DNA of 64,000 bases from Dryas octopetala (taxonomy: Eukaryota; Streptophyta; Magnoliopsida; Rosales; Rosaceae), in NCBI GenBank assembly GCA_963921425.1, contig OY992835.1, positions 434,001 through 498,000 on the forward strand, read 5' to 3'. The notes under the pieces are model-generated. The model was not told the origin of the DNA, made no database searches, and saw only the letters and a list, made by a program, of their open reading frames with translations. The position numbers were made by a program, and so were the translations under genes. Below, piece after piece: positions 35,275-44,997 of this stretch. Each line of letters opens with the position of its first letter. Position 1 is the stretch's first letter.

Positions 35275-35610
35275 ATGTCTGACGGAGGTCCTATCCTCGA
35301 CCAAGTCGACAACACCCCGCTGGTTGACAAGCGAGGCAAGAAGACTGCCGAATCTGATCAGGAGGAGTACATCCAGCAATTGGAGGCTCAGCTCCAACGA
35401 ACCCAGGAACAGCTCGACCTCCAAAAAGGTGCAACACAGCTGTATGAGCGACTCCTCCGCGACAGGGAAGAACATACCACCCCCCGGAGTGGTGAGAGGA
35501 GGAACCCCCATGACAGGGACGAACACACCACTCTCCGGAGTGGTGAGAGGAATAACCCCCCCCCGAGGGGACCAAAATGTTTCGCGTCAGCTGGACGCGG
35601 GGGAAGGTAG
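35275..35610 (+). CDS. Element C gag N-terminal frame
   Basis: The ATG at 35275 (MSDGGPILDQVDNTPLVDKR) is the likely gag start. It is followed by a predicted coiled coil (EEYIQQLEAQLQRTQEQLDLQK). This frame stops at 35610. The long gag-protease frame runs one base out of register and takes over around a nine-C run at 35556-35564. Just before it, a unit of about 54 bp (ACACCAC...CCGGAGTGGTGAGAGGA) is present twice. An indel in the C run, an assembly error, or programmed frameshifting could each explain the two frames. Confidence 0.6.
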   Translation: MSDGGPILDQVDNTPLVDKRGKKTAESDQEEYIQQLEAQLQRTQEQLDLQKGATQLYERLLRDREEHTTPRSGERRNPHDRDEHTTLRSGERNNPPPRGPKCFASAGRGGR

Positions 35611-37789
35611 CCGCCCACCCCCAGGTTTCCAAAAGAGACTTATCCACCCGGTCAGCCGGGCTCGATCTGGCGAGCATCCTACCCGCTCTGAGGAGTTCCA
35701 CATTTACCGGGACTGTCGTCATCTGCTCGACGACAACCGCTCTCGGCGAGAAGAGCAGCGGACGAACCGGGGCGAATCCAACCCGCGTCCCCGAGATTTG
35801 GAGGAGGAGCAGGGGCGATCCAACCCGCGCCCCCGAGACTTGGAAGAGGAACAGGCTCCCCGTCCCAAGCGACGACGGGGAGAAGAGCAGGTCCTCTCGG
35901 CTGGGCGCCGCTCAGAAGGTAACACTTACGTAAGTGAACAAGTCGCTGACTCCGGTAACAGCGGCTCTCTTCCACCAGACCAGCTCCAGCAACTTCTCAT
36001 GGACATCAGTGAGCGCCTGAAAAGAGTGGAAGGAGGAAGTCGGGGTGGGCACCCATCTTTAGAAACAAGGGAGCTGCCTGGACCTTTCACAGCTCGCATC
36101 CTATCTACTCCTCCGGTTGGCGACGTCCGACCTCCCAAAATCACTCCATACACAGGGAAGGAAGACCCATATGACCACCTCATGAGTTTCCGATCCGCTC
36201 TGGAATCTAAGGGTGCTGATGACATTACGAAGTGTCGAATCTTCCCTTCTACCCTCTCTGGCAGTGCAAGGGACTGGTTCTACCAACTCCCTCCAGGCTC
36301 AGTTGATTGTTTCAGCGAGCTTCGAGAGCTCTTCCTGGGCCAGTATATCATCCAAACCGATAGAATTTACACCACGGATGACCTGACGCGGGTCCGCCAG
36401 GGCAGCAGGGAATCCCTCCGGGAATACATCACTCGATTTCAGCTAGAACGATCTCGGTGTCGCGATTGTGATGAGAAGGTAGCCTTCGCTGCTTTCAAGG
36501 GTGGTCTCCTAGAGGGGGACTTCCTGTTTGAAATCAACCGCCGCAATCCGCACACCTACAAGGAACTCATGCATGAGGCCATTGCCTATGCCACGGCTGA
36601 ATTCAAAACATATGGGAAGAAGCCACCTACCATGGATCGCCCAAGTACCGACCAGGCCATCATAGTGCCACCCCAGCCCAAGCCCTACTCGGGTAACCAG
36701 CATGGGGGGTCCGGGAAAAAGTTCAATAAGTTCACCAATAAACAATTTGGTGATGGTAGAGGTGGAGGACAACGAAGGGAGGAAACCTATCAGACATCCT
36801 ATGCCTCCAGGTTCAAAGTCTATACAATTCTCACTGTTACTTATACAGAGTTGTATCTCCAGATCAAGGACATGCTTCCTAAGCTCCCACCCCGCCCACC
36901 ACAAACACGATACCGGGCTAACAAGAATTTCTTTTGCCTTTACCATGACGACCATGGCCATGACACCGAAGCATGCAGAGCTTTTAAGGAGGCAATAGAA
37001 ACTTTGGTACAGGAAGGAAAGTTGGATGGTTTCATAGACAAGGAGGCCACCGAGAAGGCCAAAACCGACGGACAACGCCGGGGGCGGGTCAATACCATCT
37101 GTGGGGGCCCGACCCTCGCTGGCAACTCCAACAGAGCTAGGAAGGAATACGCCCGAAGTGCTCAACCATGCTCCGGCGTTATGGCTGTAGACTTCCACCG
37201 TAGTAGAAAGACTCCTAAGCTCGGGTGGTCGCCCATTTCCTTTGCTGAGGAAGAGGAACGTGATTTGATCTTCCCACACGATGACCCCTTGGTCATCGAA
37301 GCCACCATAGCTAATTTTGATGTGGCTCGGATCCTTGTCGACTGTGGTAGCTCCGTCAACATCCTCTTCGCTCCAGCCTTCACCGCTCTTGGAATCGACC
37401 AGGAGAGGCTTGACCGGTCGGTCGCTCCTTTGCTCAGCTTTTCGGGCGACATGGTCACCCCTCTTGGTGGGATCTACCTTCCACTCACCCTTGGAAGGTA
37501 TCCTTCGTCCGCTACCACAACTACTCAGTTTTTGGTGGTCGACTGCCCCACAGCTTACAACGTCATCCTGGGACGACCGGCCCTTAACCCATTGAGGGTT
37601 ATGATCTCCACTCACTTACTTTTGATCAAGTTCCCGACCCCATGTGGAACGGGGGTAGTCAAAGGCAATCAAGTGTCAGCCAGGTCCTGCTATATAACTT
37701 CAGTCAAGAAGAAAAAAGAGGTCAAGCCCTCTATGGCTGTTTGTGTCTCCAACACCTGCCCTACCCCAGACGCCCTACAAAACCATTGA
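35324..37789 (+). CDS. Element C gag-protease polyprotein
   Basis: An 821-codon open frame. Its first ~75 residues are probably out of frame with the true N-terminus (see the frame starting at 35275). The capsid-type gag domain lies at about 36130-36620 (CRIFPSTLSGSARDWFYQLP and FQLERSRCRDCDEKVAFAAF). A zinc-like motif (CLYHDDHGHDTEAC) lies at about 36937-36978. The aspartic protease follows at about 37315-37640: its active site reads VDCGSSVNILF, a Tat-type variant of D-T-G-S, and VILGRPALNPLRVMIS ends the core. The protease frame terminates at 37789 without entering reverse transcriptase. No internal stops interrupt it, unlike every other gag in the window. Confidence 0.85.
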   Translation: MTSEARRLPNLIRRSTSSNWRLSSNEPRNSSTSKKVQHSCMSDSSATGKNIPPPGVVRGGTPMTGTNTPLSGVVRGITPPRGDQNVSRQLDAGEGSRPPPGFQKRLIHPVSRARSGEHPTRSEEFHIYRDCRHLLDDNRSRREEQRTNRGESNPRPRDLEEEQGRSNPRPRDLEEEQAPRPKRRRGEEQVLSAGRRSEGNTYVSEQVADSGNSGSLPPDQLQQLLMDISERLKRVEGGSRGGHPSLETRELPGPFTARILSTPPVGDVRPPKITPYTGKEDPYDHLMSFRSALESKGADDITKCRIFPSTLSGSARDWFYQLPPGSVDCFSELRELFLGQYIIQTDRIYTTDDLTRVRQGSRESLREYITRFQLERSRCRDCDEKVAFAAFKGGLLEGDFLFEINRRNPHTYKELMHEAIAYATAEFKTYGKKPPTMDRPSTDQAIIVPPQPKPYSGNQHGGSGKKFNKFTNKQFGDGRGGGQRREETYQTSYASRFKVYTILTVTYTELYLQIKDMLPKLPPRPPQTRYRANKNFFCLYHDDHGHDTEACRAFKEAIETLVQEGKLDGFIDKEATEKAKTDGQRRGRVNTICGGPTLAGNSNRARKEYARSAQPCSGVMAVDFHRSRKTPKLGWSPISFAEEEERDLIFPHDDPLVIEATIANFDVARILVDCGSSVNILFAPAFTALGIDQERLDRSVAPLLSFSGDMVTPLGGIYLPLTLGRYPSSATTTTQFLVVDCPTAYNVILGRPALNPLRVMISTHLLLIKFPTPCGTGVVKGNQVSARSCYITSVKKKKEVKPSMAVCVSNTCPTPDALQNH

Positions 37790-37886
37790 GGTCGTCCGCC
37801 CAGGCACATACAGGCTCCGCGCCACAACCGGCAAGGAACTCGGCCGCCCTTGGCGCGCCGAGCACCTCCGCTACTTTTACAAGTAG
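37773..37886 (+). pseudogene. Integrase C-terminal scar in element C
   Basis: In the frame one base off protease the sequence reads PYKTIEVVRPGTYRL...GRPWRAEHLRYFYK and then stops at 37884-37886. This is the usual last segment of Tat-type integrase. It abuts protease directly, so reverse transcriptase, RNase H and the integrase core were deleted in one step. Confidence 0.72.
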
Positions 37887-38049
37887 ACACATGTTGTACC
37901 CCCCGGGGACTTTTTTCAATTTCATCTATGTTATCGCTTTCATAAATGAGAGTCCTACCACGGACACATTTTTCTTCATTTTCATTCAAAGTGTTAATTG
38001 TCTGTATGGGCCCCCGGGCCATCCGGCATCCGCCCCTACCCATATCCGC

Positions 38050-38220
38050 CCCATGCATTCAAGGGAAGCTAAGTACCATGCATTCAGGGCGCGGCTATGG
38101 CAAATGCATTCAAGGGAACCACAGTACCATGCATTCAAGGGAAAATCAGTATCATGCATTCAAGGGAAACTAAGTACCATGCATTCGAGAAAATCCCACC
38201 ATACCATGTATTAAAGGGAA
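38050..38220. repeat. Approx. 25-bp tandem repeat in element C
   Basis: About six or seven imperfect copies of CATGCATTCAAGGGAA followed by about nine bases ending AGTAC. Confidence 0.8.
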
Positions 38221-38639
38221 GGGCATCCTACCCCATAAACGGGTTGGACACCCTCCAACTCATCCAAATATCATAAAGAACAAACTTAATAATCAAAATA
38301 GTTTGTAATTTGGTACGGGCTACATCCGACCCGCCATATAACTCAAACAAAAATAGGGCGATGGTCCGCCCACCCCTGCCCCCGGGCCATGTTTGCTTCA
38401 AACATTTATTTGGGATCCTCTCCCATGTCATGCTCCCCACCTGTGGATGCTCAATCCTCGGGCTCTTCGCCCCTGGGCACCTCCCTCTGGAACGTTGGCA
38501 TGTCCATCATTACTGCCAGCCCCTAATAGACCACCTGCTTGGCTTGGCTCAGCTCCTCCTCGCACTGCTCCAACTCTTGCCTAGCCTGGTCTGCCTCCTT
38601 CCTGGCCTGCAGTAGCTCGGCCTGCAATGCATTGATTAG

Positions 38640-38930
38640 GCTTCCTGCCCCGGCTCGAGCCCAGGCTTCCGCCCTGCTCACCACCCAGGCTTCCGCGCCG
38701 CGCACCCACCCAGGCTTCCGCGCTGCTGACACCAGCTTCCTCCGAGCTTTCGCCCCGTGCACCGCCAGCCCCGGCCCGAGCCCAGGCTTCCGCCCCGCGC
38801 ACCCACTCAGGCTTCCTCGCCGCGCACCCACCCAGGTTTCCGCGTCCCTGACGCCAGCTCTCTCCGAGCTTCCGCCCAGTGCACCACCAGCCCCGGCCCG
38901 AGCCCAGGCTTCCGCCCCGCACACCTGCCC
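38640..38930. repeat. GC-rich minisatellite in element C
   Basis: Repeated GAGCCCAGGCTTCCGCCCCG and CGCACCCACCCAGGCTTCCG blocks with interspersed variants, non-coding in context. Confidence 0.75.
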
Positions 38931-40352
38931 ATCAAAAAAAAAAAAACAACCAAAAATCAAGATGGGAAGTACTCGGAATACCAAGACAACACCAGGGACA
39001 TATCAAGATCGCTACTGGTTTCCCACCCCTCATATGTGCTCTTCCACCCCCAAATTTACAATATTCACCCTATCACTTTTCACATGCTCAGCCACCAACC
39101 ATTTATCAAAGCCAATATTCAAAAAATCAATTCAAGGGGAAGAGCCATGACAACCCATGCCTTACCAGTCTTCCGCGGCTTCAACAGCTCAGACGGGTTC
39201 CGACCCACTAATCTTGTTTCCTATGTACCTGGCAAAAAAACACAACAATACCCAATAAATTACAAAGTCCAAAATGTAGGCGTGTGGCCTACCCAGTGCT
39301 CGGCAAGGTTCATACCCACCTGCCCCTCCCCCTGCCTCTACTCACATTATCCACAAACTTCCCAAACAGAATTCCAAGGTCCGCCTCAGGCTGGACGACC
39401 ACAACTTCCCAAAGTTCTCAATTTTCAAAGGAAAAATCAATATATCAAGTGGGTGGAAAAATTCTTATTTGAATTACCTCAAAGTGTGAAAATTGACCCA
39501 ACCCGAGCCCACGGCGCTGCACCAAGTGCTCCGAGCCGAGCAGCCCACTGCTCTGAGCCGAGCAGCCCCCTCTGGCCCCTCCCACGCACGACAAGGCGAG
39601 CAGAGCACTTCGCCTACCCCGAGCCCGAGCCCACTGAAAAAATCACGCACAGGCGTGAAGCGCCGAGCCCCCTCACAGCCTCGGCCCGAGCTGAGCAGCA
39701 GCACCCCCCCCCCGCAGCGTGACTTCCGAGCAGACCCACGACCACCTCGAGCAGGCCCGCGCTGCCAACAAAATCCGGCCCGAGCCTCCCCTGCACAACG
39801 CCTCCGCGACAAAAATTCCGGGCTTCGCCTCCGACCCGAGCAGCGCCTCAGCTGCACGCCTCCAGCCCGCGTTCCGACCCGAGCCCTGCAGATCCAAGCC
39901 GAGCACTCACGCCGAGCTCTATCCTCCTCCGCCCCGAGCTCTATCCTCCTCCGTCCCGAGCAGGAACCCAGGCGCACACCACGGCGCCGACCCGAGCACG
40001 ATTCGTGCTCTCCTTTATCCGACCCGAGCCCGACGAGAAGACCCCCTGCGCACAACCCCCGCGCGACCCGAGCACCCAAGACCTGCGCGACCCGAGCCTC
40101 CTCCTGCTCCGGCCCGCCCCTGCGACCTCGGCACAGAACCAAGCAACCCGCGCAACGAACAACCCACCCGAGCCCAACACTCGCCCGAGCTCGCCTCTTC
40201 TCTTCCGACCCGATCAGCGCTACCCGCCCCGCGCAAGTCCGGCCACCTCTGCTCCGCGTCGCCGACCCGAGCAGCTCTCCCCCCGACCCGAGCCCCTTTG
40301 CTTCATCGCTGTTCCCAAACACAGCCGAGCTTGATATTTGGTCTCTCTCCTG

Positions 40353-40600
40353 TTTAAAAAAAAAAAAAAAAAAAGGGGCAGCCCCTATATTCAGTTATCA
40401 ATAACAAAAAGGGGGGGGGGAGCTCTATATTGCGTTCTTTAAAGAAAAACAAGGCTGCCCTCCTTCTCTCTCCAAGATAGTCACGCACAAAAAAAAAAAA
40501 AAAAAGGGGGGGGGGGGGTCAGCTCTCTCTCTCCTCCAATGGTCACAAAAATCCAAAAGACAACAAAAAAAAAAAAAAAAAAAAAAAAAAGGAGAAGGGA
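40353..40600. repeat. A(n)G(n) polypurine tracts in element C
   Basis: Successive tracts of 5-20 A followed by 4-12 G, at about 40357-40378, 40407-40420, 40490-40518 and 40565-40600. Related spacer segments (CTCTATATT, CAGCTCTCTC) lie between them. Another A run is at 40755-40777. Confidence 0.85.
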
Positions 40601-40945
40601 AGATGTGGGTGCGGAATCTTTATATTTGGGCTCTACCATTTAATTCAAGATTTTCATTTACGAAGGGCGACATCCCACCATTAAAATCGGACGAGATTCA
40701 CTGGGATTACACGAAGCGTCTACTGCTCGGAATACAGGGTGATCAGAAATTCAAAAAAAAAAAAAAAAAAAAAAAGGATCTTCCATATGTAACCCCCAAG
40801 CTTTCCTACAGTACAGCTTTTCTTGCTCAGGAACTTGGGGGACTTCTAGATAGTAGCTTAAGCAGGAACAAGTGTGTGGTTACTTGTCGTTCTGCTCGGA
40901 CTCTTTTTGTGTACAAAGTTCCCAACCAAGAAGTATCTTTTGCTC

Positions 40946-40963
40946 GGAAACTTGGGGGACTTC
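40946..40963 (+). other. Element C polypurine tract
   Basis: GGAAACTTGGGGGACTTC directly precedes the 3' LTR. A near copy (GGAACTTGGGGGACTTCT) stands at 40831-40848, as if the tract had been duplicated. Confidence 0.65.
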
Positions 40964-41628
40964 TGTTCGTATGATTAATCGTCTGGGCATAACGACAAGT
41001 CACACAAGGCCTAACACCATGCTGTTTGGGCCTAGACCCAAAAGACTAAGCCCTTCCTGGGCTCCTAGCCCATGATCTACTAGGCTCCGGCCTCCTAGGC
41101 CACGACCTTCTAGGCTCCGGCCTCATAGGCTCCGGCCCCCTGGGCCCCGGCCTCTTAGGCTCCGGCCTCCCAAGCTCAAGCCTCCCGGGCCCCCGACCCG
41201 TGTCAACTCACTCGGATCCTCGAGACCGGTGACACGTGGCGCTCGTACAGTGCAAATCACCACAAAGGACACGTGTCGTCACCGGATTGGTTGACACTCT
41301 TCCAAAGGTACTATAAAAGAGGTACCTTCTTGTCACAAAAGGACAACTGAAATCAATATTATACTATTCACTCACTCTGCTCTCAGATCTCTCTGAACAC
41401 TGACTTGAGCGTCGGAGGAGCTTTGGCCGGCACCACACCGGTGCCCTTCCCGCTCACTTTTGTGTACTTGCGCAGGGTGCTTTGGATATCATTCTCTCTC
41501 ATTACTCACCAGTCGGACCAGCTACCCGTTCCTGCCCCACTTCGACGTGTCATCCGCTCAGTGGTGGGTCAACGGGCCTACGTGGTTCGACTCGACGTTG
41601 ACTGCTCTACCATTTTTGGGCATCAACA
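40964..41628 (+). repeat. Element C 3' LTR
   Basis: Same length and, as far as I can read, the same sequence as 34474-35138, followed by the TATAT target duplication. Confidence 0.92.
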
Positions 41629-42109
41629 TATATAATTATATTTTAATTTATTATCTTAATTTTTGTTGCATGTCTTTAAAATTTAATAGTATTCACTGTA
41701 TGATTTAATGTTATTGTAATATAATATGATGAATTTTAATATATTTCATCTATTATATTATATATTTATGTTAGTTTGGTATGTTATTAATAAAAAAAAT
41801 TATTTTTTAAAAAAATAATAGGGGCCCCGAATACCCCTGATTACCCGGCAGGGCGGGTATGGTATTGGCAAACCCGCCCCGTTGCCATTCCTACAGCCAG
41901 CCAACAATGGGGAGAAAGGACATACCACCTTTGTTGTTTAGATTAAATGCATGGCTCTGGGAAAAGGTGTCCTTCCCGGTTTTTATTTTGTTTATTTTTT
42001 TTTTATTTCTAGGATTTGTATGAGTTTCGGCTCTTTTACTTTATAGAATGAAAAAAGGGGCACTTTATTTAAACATAGTCGAATTCTTATAATAGGTCTT
42101 TACATTGAA

Positions 42110-43273
42110 TGATTTTCCCTACTGACATAATTTCTTTAAGTGCACTATACTCCATGGCCTTGGCACCTTGGTTCCATTTAAATCATGTAACTAATTAATA
42201 AGTTCTTGATCTTTTCATATTGATTACTCAATAAGGACCTTCCCATGTAGGTCATAATTTTCCTTTTGTCGGATCCTTCTTATTTGGCATGACTTCCCTC
42301 AAAACCAAATCTCCGATTTTGAATTTTCTAGGCTTGACTTTTAAAATGATACTTCACCATATTTTGCTTGTATGCCGCTTGCTTAAGTTGAGACTGCTCT
42401 CTCAACTCGTCCAACAAATCGAGATTTAGTTGAAGAGCTATGTTGTTTTGTTGAGGGTCAAATTGCTGAAGTCTTAAGCTTTGCGAGCCTATTTCCACTG
42501 GAATGACTGCCTAAAGTGAAAGGAGATTCTCCTGTTGGGGTCTTCTCAGTGGTCCTATAAGCCCAAAGAACATGATGAAGTTTATCCGCCCAATTTTCCT
42601 TGGTCAAACCTAACCTTCTCTTGATTCCCTTTAGAATGCTCCGATTTGCGACCTCTGCTTGTCCATTTGCTTGTGGATGGGTTGGAGAAGAAAAATGATT
42701 TTTGATCCCATACCGAGCACAAAACTCCTTGAACTTGCGACTATCGAATTGGGTTCCATTGTTCGAGACTATGATCCTCGGAATTCCGAACATACACAGA
42801 ATGTGTTGAAATACAAAGCTTTCAATGTATTCTTCCATGGTTTTTACCATTGCCTCTGCCTCGACCCATTTCGTGAAGTAGTCAATTGCTACTATTAGCA
42901 TTTTTCTTTGTCCAGAAGCCTGTGGGAAAGGACCCAAGAGGTCCATTCCCCACTAAGCAAATAGACATGGACTCGCCATTGGAGTTAGAGACTTTACTGG
43001 TTGATGTATGAGGATGGCTAACCTCTGGCATTTTTCACACTTTCGGACTAAGTCTTCAGCTTCTTGTCTCATGTTTGGCCAACAGAAACATTGCCTCAAT
43101 AATTTAAAAACCAAAGTCTTACCTCCGAAATGAGCCCTACAGACTCCTTCATAGACCTCTCGAAGTGCATATGTAGCTTCAGAAGGTTTTAAACATTTCA
43201 AAATAGGACTGGAAAAACTTCGTTTGTACAAATCCTCACCTACTAACACATATTGTGCTGCCCTTGTTTTCAA
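42110..43273 (-). pseudogene. Element D integrase
   Basis: The minus-strand frame from 43273 shows the zinc domain end (CEKCQRL near 43030). After a stop at 42953 the catalytic core continues (VAIDYFTKWVEA, IVSNNGTQF, GQAEVANRSILKGIKR). The second catalytic aspartate, normally in I-S-D-N-G-T-Q-F, is asparagine here. The C-terminal part continues in other frames to about 42110. The substitution and the stops make it inactive. Confidence 0.78.
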
Positions 43274-43399
43274 ATTGCGAGCCTCCTTTTGATCTAGGGG
43301 CAGTTCCCCTGTTAGGATATAATCCTTTATCTTTTGAGTTCAGTCTTCTCCTCTTGGCATTTGCACGATTTGTGATACAATCTCTTCTTGATGCTCAAT

Positions 43400-44990
43400 G
43401 TTCTGCTTATCTAACTCTTCCACTAATATATTGGTTGGTAGGGTCGCACTGAGTGATGATGTGAGCCTAGCAAGTGCATCTGCAAGGGCATTTTGAGCCC
43501 TGGGAATTTGTTCTGTGTGAATCTAATCGAAATCTTTGGTCAATTTCTGAACTTCATGGAGGTACTCAATCATGCTAGGTTCTTTTGCTTCATACTATGA
43601 ATTTACTTGGTTGACAATCAATTGCGAGTCACTATAAGCCCTGACTTTGCAAACCCTAATTGTCTTTGCTGTTCACAGCCCTGCAATTAAGGCCTCTTGA
43701 AACGTTATTAGTTGCAGGGAAATTAAATTTCAAAGCATAAGGATGCTGAATTCCTTATGGCGAAGTTAATAATAACCTCGCTCTGTCTTCTGTTGAAGTG
43801 GACGAACCATCCACGTTCAATATCCATGGTTCATCCACGACCTTTTCTGCTTTGTCTGATTGATGCAGTGAATTCTGCTATACAGTCAGCTACAACCTGT
43901 CCTTTAATGGACGTTCTTGGAACATATCTGATATCGAATTGACTAAATTTGATAGACCATTTCATCAGTCTGCCCGATGTTATGGGCTTGAAAGTAAGGT
44001 CTCAACTTCCTCGAAGTGGTTACAAGTGTCAAAGCCAACTTCTCGATTGGTTCATATTTAGCTTCAGCACCTTGTAGGGCCTTGCTGACAAAGTGTATGG
44101 GTTGCTACACCTTTCCTTCATGTCTGAACAACATCGAACTTATTACTGAATTCGAGGTGGCCAAGTATAGGTACAGAACCTCATGTGGTTCAAGTTTTGT
44201 CATTACTGGTAGGTTGTGGAAATACTCTTTCAATCTCTAAAAGGCTTATTCACACTCCAATGTCCATTCGAACTGCTTTGATTTTTTTATTGCTTGGAAG
44301 AAAGGCTAGCATTTTTCTGTTGATTTTGAAACAAAACGACTTCAATCTGCTACTTTCCCAATTAGGACCTGTACCTCTTTGACTGTTTTGGGGGGACGTA
44401 AGTTTAGAATAGCTTCGATTTTATCGGGATTAGCTTCAATTCCCATTTTGGTCACCATGTAACCCAGAAATTTCCCTGAGGTCACCTCGAAAGTGCATTT
44501 ATCTGGGTTCAATTTCATTTGATATTCCCGAAGGACCTCAAATGTCTTTGATAGGTGTTCCACATGATCCGATGTTTTCAAGGACTTAGTCAACATGTCA
44601 TCCACATATACCTCCATTGTGTTTCTGATCTAGTCCTTGAAGATCTTATTCACCAACCGTTGATAAGTCGCCCCTGCATTTTTCAGACCAAAAGACATGT
44701 TGGTATAACAGTAGAGGCCTTTATCAGTAAAAAAGGCTGTTTTTTCTTCGTCCGGTGGATACATCCGAATCTGATTGTATATTGAAAATGCATCTATGAA
44801 GCTCATGACTTCATGTCCTGTTGTCGCGTCTACCAATTGGTCAATGCGAGGCAAGGGAAAACTATCTTTTGGACATGCCTAGTTAAGATCGGTGAAATCG
44901 ACGCATATTCTCCATTATCCGTTGGATTTTTTTACTATTACCACATTCGCGATCCACTTCGGATACAACGCTTCTCAGATGAAACAAGTT
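43400..44990 (-). pseudogene. Element D reverse transcriptase and RNase H remnants
   Basis: Minus-strand frames at 44630-44854 (IDAFSIYNQIRMYP and MSFGLKNAGATYQRLVNKIF) and 44342-44617 (VYVDDMLTKS with both catalytic aspartates) give reverse transcriptase. A stop lies between them. RNase H traces (LNVDGSS near 43820) are in broken frames down to about 43400. The FGLKNAGATYQ wording is characteristic of the Tat branch. Confidence 0.75.
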
Positions 44991-44997
44991 TTTTTTT

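Larger units (their letters stand above)
37887..40945. other. Element C 3' non-coding region, repeat-rich
   Basis: About 3 kb lacking a credible gene; the many frames here are by-products of GC-rich repeats. It contains a 25-bp repeat array (38050-38220), C/G-rich GAGCCCAGGCTTCCGCCCCG-type repeats (38640-38930), a CCCGAGC-rich stretch (39490-40320), and several A-run/G-run tracts (40353-40780). Confidence 0.7.
34474..41628 (+). mobile_element. Element C: young LTR retrotransposon with gag-protease only
   Basis: Two 665-bp LTRs (34474-35138 and 40964-41628) appear identical on inspection, and the element is flanked by TATAT (34469-34473 and 41629-41633). The internal order is primer site, gag, protease, a scar of integrase C-terminus, then about 3 kb of non-coding repeats, a polypurine tract and the 3' LTR. 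Reverse transcriptase, RNase H and nearly all integrase are absent. It is therefore a non-autonomous derivative of a Tat-type Ty3/gypsy family that must be moved in trans. Identical LTRs imply very recent insertion. Confidence 0.9.
34351..41893. mobile_element. hAT-like MITE, split by element C
   Basis: The left end TAGGGATGGCAAAATTCCCC and the right end (inverse TAGGAATGGCAACGGGGC) form a terminal inverted repeat. The flanking 8 bases are TAGCCAGC (34343-34350) and CAGCCAGC (41894-41901), matching at seven of eight, as for hAT elements. GC-rich arms surround an AT-rich core, and element C lies within the core. The MITE proper is 34351-34473 plus 41629-41893, about 390 bp. Confidence 0.7.

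Noticed and set aside
36509..37615. 368-codon minus-strand frame
   Set aside because: It is antisense to the gag-protease frame of element C, which has clear domain motifs; this frame has none.
39474..40322. 282-codon minus-strand glycine/arginine-rich frame
   Set aside because: It mirrors CCCGAGC repeats in element C and has no conserved motif.
38523..40404. Several 100-320-codon proline/arginine/alanine-rich frames on both strands
   Set aside because: GC-rich minisatellite DNA lacks stops by composition; frames overlap on both strands and show repeats rather than domains.
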